Source: Bacteroides fragilis (GTDB lineage Bacteria; Bacteroidota; Bacteroidia; Bacteroidales; Bacteroidaceae). From it: 64,000 nucleotides of DNA. Shown in pieces: positions 18,769 to 28,582 of this stretch (its first letter is position 1; each line of letters begins with the position of its first letter). The stretch covers positions 2,170,001-2,234,000 of the forward strand of contig NZ_CP018937.1 in assembly GCF_002849695.1 (NCBI RefSeq), in the 5' to 3' direction. The translations under genes were made by a program, and so were the position numbers. A model generated the notes under the pieces. The model worked only from the letters and a program-made list of their open reading frames with translations. It was not told where the DNA came from and ran no database searches.

Positions 18769-20427
18769 TTATGCTACTTTTTCAAGTTTCTTCATGATAG
18801 AGAAGATGAACAGAGCGGCCAGCAGACAGCATACGATAAGTACACTCCATACCATCCACAACTGCATGCCACCCCACAGATAACCAATGATGGCAACGAG
18901 GTAGTTACCAATGGCAGTTGCGGCAAACCATCCACCCATCATCATACCTTTGTATTTGGGAGGAGCTACTTTCGAAACAAACGAAATACCCATCGGAGAG
19001 AGGAACAACTCGGCGAAAGTAAGCACCAGATAAGTAGAGATCAACCAGTTTGGAGAAACCAGTGCGTCTTTCTCGATGCCACTGGCTGCCAGAGCATCCG
19101 GAGTAGGCAACCCGATAGACCCAATGGCCATTATCAAGAAACCGCATACGGCAATCATCATACCGATACCGATTTTACGCGGAGCAGAAGGTTCTTTCCC
19201 TTTTCTGGCAAGATATCCAAACACCGCCAGTGAAACCGGAGTCAAGGCAATCACGAAGAACGGATTGAATTGCTGGAAGATCTGAGGCAGAATATTAACA
19301 GTAGGATCCATAGAGCTATAGCTCCATCCCAGACAGAGAAGTGCGGCAGCAACTACTATACCGGCAATCATTTTTGATTTGCCGGTCTTTCCCTGGAACA
19401 GTGAAAAAAGTCCGTAAATAACAATCAACAAGAAGGTGAGGTTCACGATATTGAAGCCCAAACGGTCGAGTCCGGTCACCTCTTGTGCGGTATAATCACG
19501 TGCAAAGAATGTCAGTGTCAGTCCGTTCTGGTGGAAAGCCATCCAGAAGAAAATAACTACGGCAAATACAAGCAACAAAGCCACGATGCGCTGTTTGGTT
19601 TGTTCCGGAGTCAACTTCTCCTCAACTACGTTAGCCGGTTTAGCTTGTTTAGAGTTGTAGTCGGCATGTTTAAATGTAGAGCGGAAAGCGACGTAAATCA
19701 ACATCGAAATAATCAATGATACACATGCCACACCAAATCCATAGTTATATGCTTCAGAAAGCTTATCGATATAAGTAGTACAGAATGTGGCAATGTCGCC
19801 GGTAAAGTTCTGTGCAGCCTGCAATGATTCCAAAGTAGCCTGGTTAGCAGGAGTGATTGTACCGTCAAGATATTGATGTGCCAATGAAGGAATCTGAGGA
19901 ACATACGAAAGCCCTGCCTTGCCCAACATATAGTTGGTTACCTTTGTAGCAGCTGTCGGAGCGTACATCGCACCGATATTGATAGCCATATAGAATATAC
20001 TGAACGCCGTGTCACGTTTGGAGCTATATTCGGGGGCATCATACAAATTACCCACCATTACCTGCAAATTACCTTTAAAAAGTCCGGTACCGCAAGCAAT
20101 CAGAGCCAGTGCACCAAACATCATTACTTTGCCGGAATCGTTGGAAGTCGGGATGGCAAGCAGTGCGTAGCCGATAAACATGACTACAATACCCATTGTC
20201 ACCATTTTGCCATAACCAAACTTATCGGCAAGAATACCACCAAAGAACGGAATAAAATAAACAGCAGCCAAAAAGCATCCGAAAATGGTAGAAGTTTCAG
20301 CAGCAGTGTAACCAAACTTTGCTTGTAGAAACAAAGTAAAAATCGCAAGCATGGTATAGTAACCGAATCGCTCGCCTGTGTTGGCAAGTGCCAGAGCATA
20401 CAAACCCTTAGGTTGTCCTTCAAACAT
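18769..20427 (-). CDS. POT family proton-dependent peptide transporter
   Basis: A 552-residue MFS protein of the PTR2/POT family, taking up di- and tripeptides with protons. It has about 14 hydrophobic segments, the N-terminal motif NTGERFGYYTMLAIFTLFLQ (the family ExxERF region; the first glutamate position is asparagine here), and the GxLADKFG loop (GGILADKFGYGK). The conserved FYMAINIGA segment follows. The changed first residue of ExxER could alter proton coupling, but this is inference. Monocistronic with a promoter box at 20466-20473. Confidence 0.94.
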   Translation of the reverse strand: MFEGQPKGLYALALANTGERFGYYTMLAIFTLFLQAKFGYTAAETSTIFGCFLAAVYFIPFFGGILADKFGYGKMVTMGIVVMFIGYALLAIPTSNDSGKVMMFGALALIACGTGLFKGNLQVMVGNLYDAPEYSSKRDTAFSIFYMAINIGAMYAPTAATKVTNYMLGKAGLSYVPQIPSLAHQYLDGTITPANQATLESLQAAQNFTGDIATFCTTYIDKLSEAYNYGFGVACVSLIISMLIYVAFRSTFKHADYNSKQAKPANVVEEKLTPEQTKQRIVALLLVFAVVIFFWMAFHQNGLTLTFFARDYTAQEVTGLDRLGFNIVNLTFLLIVIYGLFSLFQGKTGKSKMIAGIVVAAALLCLGWSYSSMDPTVNILPQIFQQFNPFFVIALTPVSLAVFGYLARKGKEPSAPRKIGIGMMIAVCGFLIMAIGSIGLPTPDALAASGIEKDALVSPNWLISTYLVLTFAELFLSPMGISFVSKVAPPKYKGMMMGGWFAATAIGNYLVAIIGYLWGGMQLWMVWSVLIVCCLLAALFIFSIMKKLEKVA

Positions 20428-20465
20428 AAAATTAGAATATTAGATTATTAAATAGATATTTTCTG

Positions 20466-20473
20466 CAAATATA
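20466..20473 (-). promoter_or_regulatory. -7 box for the POT transporter
   Basis: The minus strand reads TATATTTG, 39 bp before the start codon at 20427. Confidence 0.55.
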
Positions 20474-20488
20474 TACTTTTTACTGAAA

Positions 20489-20968
20489 TTAAACAGTATA
20501 TAATACACAAACTTCCGCCCGAACCTCGTTTATTAGCTCTTTAGGATCAATTTTTATCTGTAATCCGCGTTGCCCCGCACTTACATAAATATACGGAAAC
20601 TCCAGACAGGTTTCATGGATATAGGTGGGAAAATGTTTTTTCATTCCGACAGGCGAACAGGCACCGCGGATATATCCGGTGACGGAAAGAAGCTCTTTCA
20701 TAGGAATCATATCACAACTCTTATTACCGGACACCTTTGCGGCAAGCTTCAGATTTACCTCTTTGTCTCCGGGAATCACGCAAACGAAGTATCCCGTTTT
20801 ATCGCCATGAAGCACAAGAGTTTTAAAAACCTGATCAATATTCTCTCCCAAACTGGCCGCTACATGCACAGCACTCAAATCATTTTCGTCTACCTCGTAA
20901 GGGATAAGTTCATAGGAAATTTTGGCCTTATCCAACAGACGGGCAGCATTGGTCTTATTGATTTTCAT
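20489..20968 (-). CDS. ybaK: Cys-tRNA(Pro) deacylase, YbaK/EbsC family
   Basis: A 159-residue trans-editing enzyme that removes cysteine wrongly attached to tRNA-Pro. The YbaK/ProX fold is shown by QVFKTLVLHGD (with the catalytic lysine region), CVIPGDKEVNLKLAAKVSG and the GYIRGACSPVGMKK loop. Length and motif order match the YbaK subfamily rather than ProX or the ProRS insertion domain. No partner gene adjoins; the twin hairpins at 21034-21118 separate it from uvrA upstream. Confidence 0.93.
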   Translation of the reverse strand: MKINKTNAARLLDKAKISYELIPYEVDENDLSAVHVAASLGENIDQVFKTLVLHGDKTGYFVCVIPGDKEVNLKLAAKVSGNKSCDMIPMKELLSVTGYIRGACSPVGMKKHFPTYIHETCLEFPYIYVSAGQRGLQIKIDPKELINEVRAEVCVLYTV

Positions 20969-21033
20969 AGATATATGTATATTGGAGCAGCCATAGAAAA
21001 AAGCTGCTATTAGTAAGTTAATAACGTAACTCT

Positions 21034-21071
21034 ACAAAGTTAACTTCGTAGTTGCAGGAAGTTAACTTTGT
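21034..21071. repeat. First of two tandem AT-rich hairpins between ybaK and uvrA
   Basis: Exact 13-nt arms ACAAAGTTAACTT / AAGTTAACTTTGT with a 12-nt loop. No poly-T tail follows in the transcribed (minus) direction, so it is not a classic terminator. Confidence 0.7.
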
Positions 21072-21075
21072 ACAA

Positions 21076-21118
21076 ATACGATATTAACTCTTTATTATTT
21101 AACAAGTTAATATCGTAT
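21076..21118. repeat. Second tandem hairpin, 11 bp after the uvrA stop
   Basis: Exact 14-nt arms ATACGATATTAACT / AGTTAATATCGTAT around a 15-nt loop, only 4 bp from the first hairpin. Together they may define the 3' end of uvrA mRNA. They share AGTTAA cores. Confidence 0.7.
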
Positions 21119-21128
21119 ATACAAATTA

Positions 21129-23957
21129 TCAATCGATTCTCAGTTCTTCGCGAAGAAACTTCGGGGTATATCCTTTTGTACTCTTCGCAACCTCTTCCGG
21201 TGTCCCGAAACTGAGAAGTTCCCCTCCCCCTTTACCGCCTTCGGGGCCCATGTCGATAATGTAATCCGCCATCTTTATCACATCCAGATTATGCTCAATG
21301 ACGATCACAGTATTACCTTTATCCACCAATTTATTTAATACTCCCATCAGCACACGGATATCCTCAAAATGCAGACCGGTAGTCGGTTCATCAAGAATAT
21401 ACAAAGTCTTTCCCGTATCTCGTTTCGAAAGCTCCGTTGCCAATTTTACGCGCTGGCTTTCACCTCCCGAAAGGGTGGTTGATGATTGCCCTAATTTAAT
21501 GTATCCCAATCCAACATCCTGGATAGTCTTAATTTTGTTCAGAATCTGAGGAACATTTTCAAAGAACTCTACCGCACGGTTAATGGTCATATCGAGCACA
21601 TCGGCAATGGATTTTCCCTTGAAACGCACTTCCAGAGTTTCGCGGTTATAACGTTTGCCATGACAAACTTCACATGGAACATATACATCGGGCAGGAAAT
21701 TCATTTCGATTGTCTTGTAGCCATTCCCGGAACATGCCTCACAACGTCCTCCGGAGACATTGAAAGAAAAACGACCGGGTTTATAGCCACGAATCTTAGC
21801 TTCCGGCAATCCGACAAAAAGACTGCGGATATCTGAAAAGACACCGGTATAAGTGGCAGGATTGGAACGCGGAGTACGCCCCAACGGAGACTGGTCCACA
21901 TTGACAACCTTATCTATGTTCTCCAATCCTTCAATAGAATCGTATTCCAAAGGATCCTGCAAAGAACGATAGAACTTCTGCGAAAGTATCGGTTGCAAAG
22001 TTTCATTTATCAACGTAGACTTACCACTACCGGATACTCCCGTAACACAAATCAGTTTGCCTAACGGAAATTCGACATCTACATTCTTCAGATTATTCCC
22101 TTTAGCGCCACGCAACCATAAAGATTTTCCATTACCGGGACGCCGCTTGGAAGGCACTTCGATGGCAGTTTGTCCGTTGAGATACTGTGAAGTAAGCGTA
22201 CTGGTCTTCAACATCTTTTGCGGAGTTCCGGCAAAAACAACTTCTCCCCCCAGTCGTCCGGCTTTAGGCCCCATGTCAATCACATAGTCGGCAGCCAGCA
22301 TCATATCTTTATCATGCTCTACCACGATCACAGAGTTACCCATATCACGCAGTTCTTTCAAGGAGTTGATTAACCGCAGGTTATCACGTTGGTGCAGCCC
22401 GATGCTCGGCTCGTCAAGAATATAAAGCACATTGACCAGTTGAGAACCAATTTGTGTGGCCAGACGGATACGCTGACTCTCCCCACCCGACAGACTGACG
22501 GAACTACGGTTTAAAGACAGATAATCCAATCCTACATCCAACAGGAATTTTAAGCGGGTACGTATCTCCTTCAAAATCTCTGCGGCAATCATTTTCTGCT
22601 TATCCGTCAGAAATTCGTCCACTTTCATCAACCAGTCATACAACTCATTGATGTCCATATTTGAAAGTTCATTGATATTTTTATCATGGATACGGAAGTG
22701 GAGTGCTTCCTTATTCAGTTTCGCTCCCTTACATTCAGGGCAAACTGTGGTTTTGGCAAATTGTTCCGCCCATTTCTGTGCAGTGGCCGAAGCATCTTTC
22801 TCCTGCAACATCTGGATATACTTGACAACACCTTCATACGTCACAAAATAATCGGAAGAAGTACCTATCAAAGAGCTTTTTATCTTGATACGTTCGTCCG
22901 AGCCATACAGAATCTCGTCGATTGCATCATTTGGCAAATCTTTTACGGGAGTCTTCAATGACGCATCATATTTCTCCAGCAAAGCACCGATCTGCCAGAA
23001 AATCATTGCATTCTTATATTTACCTAAAGGAGCTATCGCCCCTTCATATATAGACAACTCTTTATCAGGAATCACCTTATCTACATCAATCTGACTGACT
23101 ACCCCCAATCCCTTACAACGCGGACAAGCTCCCTGCGGAGAATTGAACGAAAAGTTGTGCGGAGCCGGTTCACGATACGACAGTCCCGTGACAGGGCACA
23201 TCAGGCGTTTACTGTAGTGACGGATACTCTCTGTCTGTGCATCAAGAATCATCAATAATCCGTCGCCCTGCCGCATAGCAGTAGCGACACTCTGTTTCAA
23301 CCGCTTGTCATCCTTATCTTCCACGATAAGCTTATCCACAACGACTTCGATGTCGTGGTTTTTATAACGATCCAGTTTCAGTCCGTGGGTGATTTCGCGT
23401 ACTTCTCCATCTATACGGACATACAAATATCCCTTTTTGCGAATCTGCTCGAAGAGTTCTTTGTAATGTCCCTTACGTGAACGCACCAAAGGTGCCAGCA
23501 TATAAATTTTCTTTCCTTTATAATCTTTCAGGATCAGTTCCAGTATCTGTTCCTCAGTGTATTTCACCATCTTTTCTCCCGAGAGATAAGAATAGGCTAT
23601 TCCGGCACGGGCATAAAGCAGACGGAGATAATCGTAAATCTCTGTAGTAGTGCCGACCGTGGAACGGGGATTTTTATTCGTAGTCTTTTGTTCTATGGAA
23701 ATAACCGGACTCAACCCTGTAATCTTATCTACATCCGGACGCTCCAGATTGCCCAGAAAGTTGCGGGCATAAGCCGAAAAGGTTTCAATATAGCGGCGCT
23801 GGCCCTCTGCAAATATTGTATCGAAAGCAAGAGATGATTTCCCGCTTCCACTCAGTCCGGTAATCACAGTCAGGCTGTCACGTGGTATTTCCGCATCAAT
23901 GTCTTTCAGATTGTGTACGCGCGCACCGTACACATTTATATATTCTGTTTCCTGCAT
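21129..23957 (-). CDS. uvrA: Excinuclease ABC subunit A
   Basis: DNA-damage sensor of nucleotide excision repair, acting as a dimer with UvrB. The 942-residue protein has two ABC ATPase modules: Walker A GLSGSGKS at 34-41 and GVSGSGKS in the second half, with signatures SLSGGESQR and TLSGGESQR. The zinc modules are visible as CPRCKGLG and the pair CEACSGNG / CEVCHGKR. Length is normal. The partner uvrB is at 30449-32482 in this window on the other strand, separately transcribed. The C-terminus ends in FLREELRID. Confidence 0.98.
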   Translation of the reverse strand: MQETEYINVYGARVHNLKDIDAEIPRDSLTVITGLSGSGKSSLAFDTIFAEGQRRYIETFSAYARNFLGNLERPDVDKITGLSPVISIEQKTTNKNPRSTVGTTTEIYDYLRLLYARAGIAYSYLSGEKMVKYTEEQILELILKDYKGKKIYMLAPLVRSRKGHYKELFEQIRKKGYLYVRIDGEVREITHGLKLDRYKNHDIEVVVDKLIVEDKDDKRLKQSVATAMRQGDGLLMILDAQTESIRHYSKRLMCPVTGLSYREPAPHNFSFNSPQGACPRCKGLGVVSQIDVDKVIPDKELSIYEGAIAPLGKYKNAMIFWQIGALLEKYDASLKTPVKDLPNDAIDEILYGSDERIKIKSSLIGTSSDYFVTYEGVVKYIQMLQEKDASATAQKWAEQFAKTTVCPECKGAKLNKEALHFRIHDKNINELSNMDINELYDWLMKVDEFLTDKQKMIAAEILKEIRTRLKFLLDVGLDYLSLNRSSVSLSGGESQRIRLATQIGSQLVNVLYILDEPSIGLHQRDNLRLINSLKELRDMGNSVIVVEHDKDMMLAADYVIDMGPKAGRLGGEVVFAGTPQKMLKTSTLTSQYLNGQTAIEVPSKRRPGNGKSLWLRGAKGNNLKNVDVEFPLGKLICVTGVSGSGKSTLINETLQPILSQKFYRSLQDPLEYDSIEGLENIDKVVNVDQSPLGRTPRSNPATYTGVFSDIRSLFVGLPEAKIRGYKPGRFSFNVSGGRCEACSGNGYKTIEMNFLPDVYVPCEVCHGKRYNRETLEVRFKGKSIADVLDMTINRAVEFFENVPQILNKIKTIQDVGLGYIKLGQSSTTLSGGESQRVKLATELSKRDTGKTLYILDEPTTGLHFEDIRVLMGVLNKLVDKGNTVIVIEHNLDVIKMADYIIDMGPEGGKGGGELLSFGTPEEVAKSTKGYTPKFLREELRID

Positions 23958-23978
23958 ACTCTAACTTTTATTGAGTTG

Positions 23979-23986
23979 CAAAATTA
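23979..23986 (-). promoter_or_regulatory. -7 box for uvrA
   Basis: The minus strand reads TAATTTTG, 22 bp before the uvrA ATG. No SOS-like operator was recognised beside it. Confidence 0.55.
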
Positions 23987-24070
23987 ATGTTTCCGCCCGA
24001 AATATAGTTTTAAAAAACACAATATTATTTTCTTAACTCAATATATTATGTGAATCTATGACATTATTCG

Positions 24071-24078
24071 TACCTTTG
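24071..24078 (+). promoter_or_regulatory. -7 box for the LysM-protein gene
   Basis: TACCTTTG matches TAnnTTTG and lies 56 bp before the ATG at 24134. Confidence 0.6.
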
Positions 24079-24133
24079 CCGTAATCAATTGAGAATTGAA
24101 TAGTAAAAATTACAAATTAAGATTAATAAATTG

Positions 24134-25903
24134 ATGAAATCAATCAAACGAATCTTCTTTCTCCTGTCTTTTATAAGTGTTTCCTATTTAAGCACATTGG
24201 CACAAGAGAACCAATCCTACTTCCTTCACACTATTGAAAAGGGGCAAAGCTTATATTCCATCTCAAGTATGTATGGAGTCAGCAAAGCAGATATTATTCG
24301 CCTGAACCCCGGTTGTGAGGACAAAATCTATGCAGGACAAGCCATCAAAATCCCACAGAACAAAACCGCCCAGAAAAGTGAAACTTTCCATACCATTCAA
24401 CCGGGAGAAACCCTTTATCGGTTGACAACCACCTATAAAGTTTCTGCAAAAGCCATTTGTGACGCCAATCCGGGATTAAGTGCAGAGAACTTCCGTATCG
24501 GACAGGTTATCCGTATCCCTTCCGCTGCAGAAGCCATCGACTCTACAGTAGAAGCAGTAGTCACAACTCCCGAACAACCCATTATCCAACCGGCTGTAAA
24601 GCCCCGTTGCAGAGACATGCACAAAGTGAAACGCAGAGAGACTATTTTCAGCGTCAGCCGTGAATATGGCATTTCTGAACAGGAACTGATTGCAGCCAAT
24701 CCGGAGTTGAAGAACGGTATGAAGAAGGGACAATTCCTTTGTATCCCCTATCCGTCAGAGAAATCGGCAGTCACTACTCCCCAGACAGACACCAATATCA
24801 CACCGCCAAGCAACAGCGAATTGTTCCGTGAAAACAAAGAAACACCCAAAAGCATTTCTACCATCAAAGCGGCTCTCTTGTTACCCTTTGACGACAAAAG
24901 AATGGTAGAATATTATGAAGGCTTCCTGATGGCAGTTGACAGTCTGAAACGTACCGGCACTTCAATCGATCTATACGTCTACGATTGCAATAAAGAAAGT
25001 TCATCATTGAACAACATTCTGGCAAAAAGTGAGATGAAGAATATGAATGTCATTTTTGGTCCGGCACAGCAACAGCATATTAAACCGTTAGCAGCTTTCG
25101 CGAAGAAAAACGATATTCGCCTGGTTGTCCCTTTCTCTTCAAAAGAAGGCGAAGTATTCAGCAACCCGTTTATTTATCAAATCAATACTCCACAGTCTTA
25201 TCTGTACTCCGAAGTCTACGAGCACTTCACACGTCAATTCCCGAATGCTAACGTGATTCTTTTGGAATCTTCGGTTGTGGATAAAGATAAAGTTGAATTT
25301 ATCAAAGGCTTAAAACAGGAACTGGGAAGCAAAGGGATTCCGGTGAAAACATTAAAGGAAAACGCCCCGGTGGAAACGCTGAAAGCAGTTTTGCGTAACG
25401 ACAAAGAGAACTTCTTCATCCCCACCTCCGGTAACGATTTGACGCTTTTGAAAATCATTCCCCAATTGACATTACTTGTAAGAGATAACCCGGAAGCGCG
25501 TATTCATCTATTCGGTTATCCTGAATGGCAAACTTATACAAAGGATCATCTGGAAAGTTTCTTTGAGCTGGACACCTATTTCTATTCGTCATTCTACACG
25601 AATAATCTGCTACCTGCTGCAATCAACTTCACTCATGCTTATCGCAAATGGTACAGCAAAGAGATGGAAGAACGGTACCCGAAATACGGCATGCTGGGTT
25701 TTGACACAGGATACTTCTTCCTCAAAGGACTGTCCAAATACGGTTCCGAACTGGAAAAAAATCTCCCTCTGATGGATTTAACTCCTATCCAAACCGGATT
25801 TAAATTCCAACGTGTCAATAACTGGGGGGGATTTGTAAACAAGAAAGTATTCTTTGTCCATTTCACAAAGAACTTTGAATTGATTAAACTTGACTTCGAA
25901 TGA
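24134..25903 (+). CDS. Exported protein with three LysM repeats and a periplasmic-binding-like domain
   Basis: A 589-residue protein with a Sec signal peptide (first about 24 residues, ending in LSTLAQ). Three LysM peptidoglycan-binding repeats follow at about 30-75, 85-130 and 160-205 (e.g. TIEKGQSLYSISSMYGVS, TIQPGETLYRLTTTYKVS). The C-terminal domain (about 240-585) looks like a type I periplasmic-binding or LppC/LpoA-like fold (AALLLPFDD near its start). It likely binds the cell wall and may monitor or help cell-wall or outer-membrane assembly. Its TGA overlaps the ATG of the beta-barrel gene, so the two are translationally coupled. The start ATG at 24134 is preferred over an adjacent TTG. 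Confidence 0.9.
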   Translation: MKSIKRIFFLLSFISVSYLSTLAQENQSYFLHTIEKGQSLYSISSMYGVSKADIIRLNPGCEDKIYAGQAIKIPQNKTAQKSETFHTIQPGETLYRLTTTYKVSAKAICDANPGLSAENFRIGQVIRIPSAAEAIDSTVEAVVTTPEQPIIQPAVKPRCRDMHKVKRRETIFSVSREYGISEQELIAANPELKNGMKKGQFLCIPYPSEKSAVTTPQTDTNITPPSNSELFRENKETPKSISTIKAALLLPFDDKRMVEYYEGFLMAVDSLKRTGTSIDLYVYDCNKESSSLNNILAKSEMKNMNVIFGPAQQQHIKPLAAFAKKNDIRLVVPFSSKEGEVFSNPFIYQINTPQSYLYSEVYEHFTRQFPNANVILLESSVVDKDKVEFIKGLKQELGSKGIPVKTLKENAPVETLKAVLRNDKENFFIPTSGNDLTLLKIIPQLTLLVRDNPEARIHLFGYPEWQTYTKDHLESFFELDTYFYSSFYTNNLLPAAINFTHAYRKWYSKEMEERYPKYGMLGFDTGYFFLKGLSKYGSELEKNLPLMDLTPIQTGFKFQRVNNWGGFVNKKVFFVHFTKNFELIKLDFE

Positions 25904-26607
25904 AAAAGAATCAACTGAAATCAATCCTACTGGGAACTGCTTTGCTGGCAGGAATTGTACTGCCGGCAAATGCCCAGATAGGCGAACAACGACATAATTT
26001 TGCCATCGGAATTAATGGAGGTGCAAATTACAGTACCGTTTCTTTCCAACCTACCATTAAGCAAAACGGATTATTAGGAATTACCGGAGGAGTAACAGCA
26101 CGTTATATTTCCGAAAAATACTTCGCTATGATTTGTGGAGCACAATTGGAACTTAACTTCTCGCAACGGGGATGGGACGAAAAATTCGACCCCGAGCAAG
26201 GCTTTTCTTCAGAAGACTCTTATGTCCGTACCCTGAACTACCTTGAAATACCTTTTCTTGCCCATTTGGCTTTCGGCAAAGACAGAGGAGCACAGTTCTT
26301 CATCAACCTGGGACCGCAAATAGGTTTCTTGTTAAGCGAAAACGAAAAAAGAGAAGGTAGTTGGAAAACAGCCAATCGGGCACCCAACGAACAATATGGA
26401 AAACGGATAGAAAATAAATTCGACTATGGAATTGCAGGTGGCGGCGGAATCGAAGTCAGGACTAAGGCCGGAAATTTTCTTTTAGAAGGAAGATATTATT
26501 TTGGACTGGCCGATTTTTATAACAGTACCAAAAAAGACTATTTTGCACGTTCGGCCAATAGTACCATTACAGCAAAAATCACTTATTTATTTGACATAAA
26601 GAAGTAA
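25900..26607 (+). CDS. PorT-like outer-membrane beta-barrel protein
   Basis: A 235-residue exported protein: signal peptide of about 25 residues ending in LPANAQ, followed by eight or so amphipathic strands of an OMP-beta-barrel (PorT-like) domain. Segments such as ARYISEKYFAMICGAQLEL and LEIPFLAHLAFG are typical of the PorT family. The ATG at 25900 overlaps the LysM gene's stop (ATGA), so the two products are made together and may form one envelope complex. PorT belongs to type IX secretion in other Bacteroidetes; with no other por genes here that role is not implied. Confidence 0.88.
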   Translation: MKKNQLKSILLGTALLAGIVLPANAQIGEQRHNFAIGINGGANYSTVSFQPTIKQNGLLGITGGVTARYISEKYFAMICGAQLELNFSQRGWDEKFDPEQGFSSEDSYVRTLNYLEIPFLAHLAFGKDRGAQFFINLGPQIGFLLSENEKREGSWKTANRAPNEQYGKRIENKFDYGIAGGGGIEVRTKAGNFLLEGRYYFGLADFYNSTKKDYFARSANSTITAKITYLFDIKK

Positions 26608-26621
26608 AAGCATATAAATGA

Positions 26622-26684
26622 ATTCACCACAAAGGATATAGGATGTCTCTATGGACACCATATCCTTTGTGGTGAATCTTTTTT
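26622..26684 (+). terminator. Terminator built on a CACCACAAAGG hairpin repeat (copy A)
   Basis: Exact 18-nt arms (26622-26639 and 26660-26677) around a 20-nt loop, followed by CTTTTTT. The arms share the consensus AATYCACCACARAGGAYAY with hairpins at 54752-54840 and 55972-56075. It ends the LysM/barrel unit and abuts the convergent DUF4293 stop. Confidence 0.85.
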
Positions 26685-27132
26685 ATCGGAGACGGTCGGC
26701 AGCCTTTACCATCACTTCATCCCGTCCTATCGCACGAATAGCCAAATAGTTGAGAATAATCGAAATCAACGGCAGGCACAACGCCCATGAAATCTGAAAA
26801 GCAGCATTCAGATCTTTCTTCAGGACAAACATAAAAGCAAGAAAGGTAAGATAATAACCAATCAACAAAATGCTATTGAATATCGACATGCGAATCTGCA
26901 ACATACGGTTCTTGAAAAGAAAGATTGTGGCAAATGCGATGATTGCACTAAGCAACAATATACCAAATACTCCCCAAGTAGAATAAAACATTCCGTTCTG
27001 TTCCACCCCCAATGGTTTGAAAGTATACATGGCAGCATCAGCACCCATAAAGCTGCCGACAGGCAGACACATACTTGTTATCAGTAATGCAGTAACAAGC
27101 AAAAGATAAATCGTTTGAATTCGTTGAATCAT
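26683..27132 (-). CDS. DUF4293 family membrane protein
   Basis: A 149-residue integral membrane protein with four hydrophobic segments. Its opening MIQRIQTIYLLLVTALLITS and the length are diagnostic of DUF4293, a Bacteroidetes family of unknown function that is regularly found next to rpoZ, as here. It lies downstream of rpoZ beyond a hairpin at 27167-27215, so it may be expressed by read-through or from its own promoter. No enzymatic motif is visible. Confidence 0.88.
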   Translation of the reverse strand: MIQRIQTIYLLLVTALLITSMCLPVGSFMGADAAMYTFKPLGVEQNGMFYSTWGVFGILLLSAIIAFATIFLFKNRMLQIRMSIFNSILLIGYYLTFLAFMFVLKKDLNAAFQISWALCLPLISIILNYLAIRAIGRDEVMVKAADRLR

Positions 27133-27166
27133 AGTTTTTAAAGTTGTGTTTAATCCGGAATAAAAA

Positions 27167-27215
27167 AGTCAAGCAATAAGAGATAGAAGAATAGACTCCT
27201 ACTTACTACTTGACT
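27167..27215 (-). terminator. Probable terminator after rpoZ
   Basis: A stem AGTCAAG / CTTGACT (27167-27173 with 27209-27215), followed on the minus strand by TTTTTTATT. It is 27 bp past the rpoZ stop. Confidence 0.6.
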
Positions 27216-27241
27216 GTTAACTCTTCAACCGACGAAGAAAA

Positions 27242-27577
27242 TTACTGTAATTTTTCTTTTTCCTTTGCCGGGTTTCTATAATAGATCTTTCCTTCTACAT
27301 ACTCTTGCGCAGCAATCAAATCGGGTTTCGGCAATTTCTCGTAGTAACGTGAAATTTCGATCTGCTCTCTATTTTCAAATACCTCCTCCAAATTATCGTT
27401 GTAGGAAGCAAACTCCGCAAGTTTCTTGGAAAGGTCGTTCTTTATTTCCACACTGATCTGATTGGCACGCTTACCAATGATAGCTACTGTTTCATAAACA
27501 TTACCGGTATCGGCACATAAGTCCATCATATCACGGGTAATGGTATTCGTCGGAGCATTTGTTTTCTTGTAATCCAT
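27242..27577 (-). CDS. rpoZ: RNA polymerase omega subunit (Rpb6-like)
   Basis: A 111-residue RNA polymerase accessory subunit. The Rpb6/omega segment NVYETVAIIGKRANQIS (about 26-42) is clear, and this Bacteroidetes version has an extended acidic middle (NDNLEEVFENREQIEISRYY). It helps assemble beta-prime into the polymerase. It follows bamD by 15 bp and is probably co-transcribed from the promoter at 28416-28423. Confidence 0.92.
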   Translation of the reverse strand: MDYKKTNAPTNTITRDMMDLCADTGNVYETVAIIGKRANQISVEIKNDLSKKLAEFASYNDNLEEVFENREQIEISRYYEKLPKPDLIAAQEYVEGKIYYRNPAKEKEKLQ

Positions 27578-27592
27578 AAATCTATTTATAAT

Positions 27593-28396
27593 TTAGTCTT
27601 TAATTACTTTTTGAGAATCTTTGAATATCCTTTCGGCTTCCTTCAGATATTTACTTTCCGGAAATTCATTCTTGAAAGCATAATATTCGTCTACCGTTTC
27701 ACGGTAACGATCCATCTTCTTGTCTTCCACACTATTCACCGCCATTTCATACTTGGCCCGGAGAATCAATATAGACAGTTCTTCACGATAATCAGTATAA
27801 GGATAGTCCTTTAAAGCATTCTGGGCAGTGATCACACAAGACATGAAGTTATTGCCCAGATAATTACCAAGATTATAATATAATCTGGCAGACAGAAGTT
27901 CTTTCAAAACCAACTTGTCCTGCAAAGCAAAAATCATATTTTGTGCCTCCTGTTTTCTACTGCTCTGGGGATAATATTCCAAAAACATCTGCAACTGCTG
28001 GATAGCCTGATAAGTACTTGATTGATCCAAACGGGGTTCAGGAGTATCCAAATACAGAGCTTTACCGGCATGGAAGCGGGCCAACTCTGAGAACTGACCG
28101 CGCGGATATGTATTGAAGTAAGTGATAAATGACTGGGCCGCAGTAGAATAATCTTTCTGATTATAATAACTCATAGCCAGCATGTATAATGATTCTTCTG
28201 CTTTATCCGTACCTTTCAGGATAGTTATCAACTCGTTCAGCAATGTAGCCGATCGATTATACTGACCTTTAGCGAAGTAGTTCTTAGCGGCCTCATACTT
28301 GTATTCGTAATCGGTGCTTTTTAGCAACTTATTGTACTCTCCACACGAGGATAAAACAGTAGCTGCAAGCAGCGTTATAATGATGTTCTTCTTCAT
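27593..28396 (-). CDS. bamD: Outer-membrane assembly lipoprotein BamD
   Basis: An essential lipoprotein of the BAM complex that folds outer-membrane proteins. The N-terminus has a lipoprotein signal with lipobox LSSC (Cys18). The mature part is a chain of TPR-like repeats (about 30-250), including AKGQYNRSATLLNELI, MSYYNQKDYSTAAQSF and YPQSSRKQEAQNMI. Length 267 is normal. It is the first gene of a unit with rpoZ and possibly DUF4293, with a promoter box 19 bp upstream. Confidence 0.95.
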   Translation of the reverse strand: MKKNIIITLLAATVLSSCGEYNKLLKSTDYEYKYEAAKNYFAKGQYNRSATLLNELITILKGTDKAEESLYMLAMSYYNQKDYSTAAQSFITYFNTYPRGQFSELARFHAGKALYLDTPEPRLDQSSTYQAIQQLQMFLEYYPQSSRKQEAQNMIFALQDKLVLKELLSARLYYNLGNYLGNNFMSCVITAQNALKDYPYTDYREELSILILRAKYEMAVNSVEDKKMDRYRETVDEYYAFKNEFPESKYLKEAERIFKDSQKVIKD

Positions 28397-28415
28397 TCTG
28401 TATTTAAATAATGCG

Positions 28416-28423
28416 CAAAGTTA
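28416..28423 (-). promoter_or_regulatory. -7 box of bamD-rpoZ
   Basis: The minus strand reads TAACTTTG, 19 bp before the bamD start, which matches TAnnTTTG. Confidence 0.6.
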
Positions 28424-28516
28424 AAGATTCGCGCTGAATAAACCAATTAATCAATGTTTTTTAAGATAAAAAAGAATGGAAGAATAGAGTTTAGTTACGA
28501 ATAGTGAACAAGCGAT

Positions 28517-28568
28517 GATGGATGGTTAATTTATAAACAATGCAACAGTCATTCACTAACCACCCATC
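28517..28568 (-). terminator. Possible hairpin after the ACT-domain gene
   Basis: Arms GATGGATGGTTA / TAACCACCCATC (one G-U equivalent) with a 28-nt loop, 15 bp past the ACT gene stop. There is no good T-tract, so this is a weak call. Confidence 0.4.
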
Positions 28569-28582
28569 ACTACTCACAGGTT

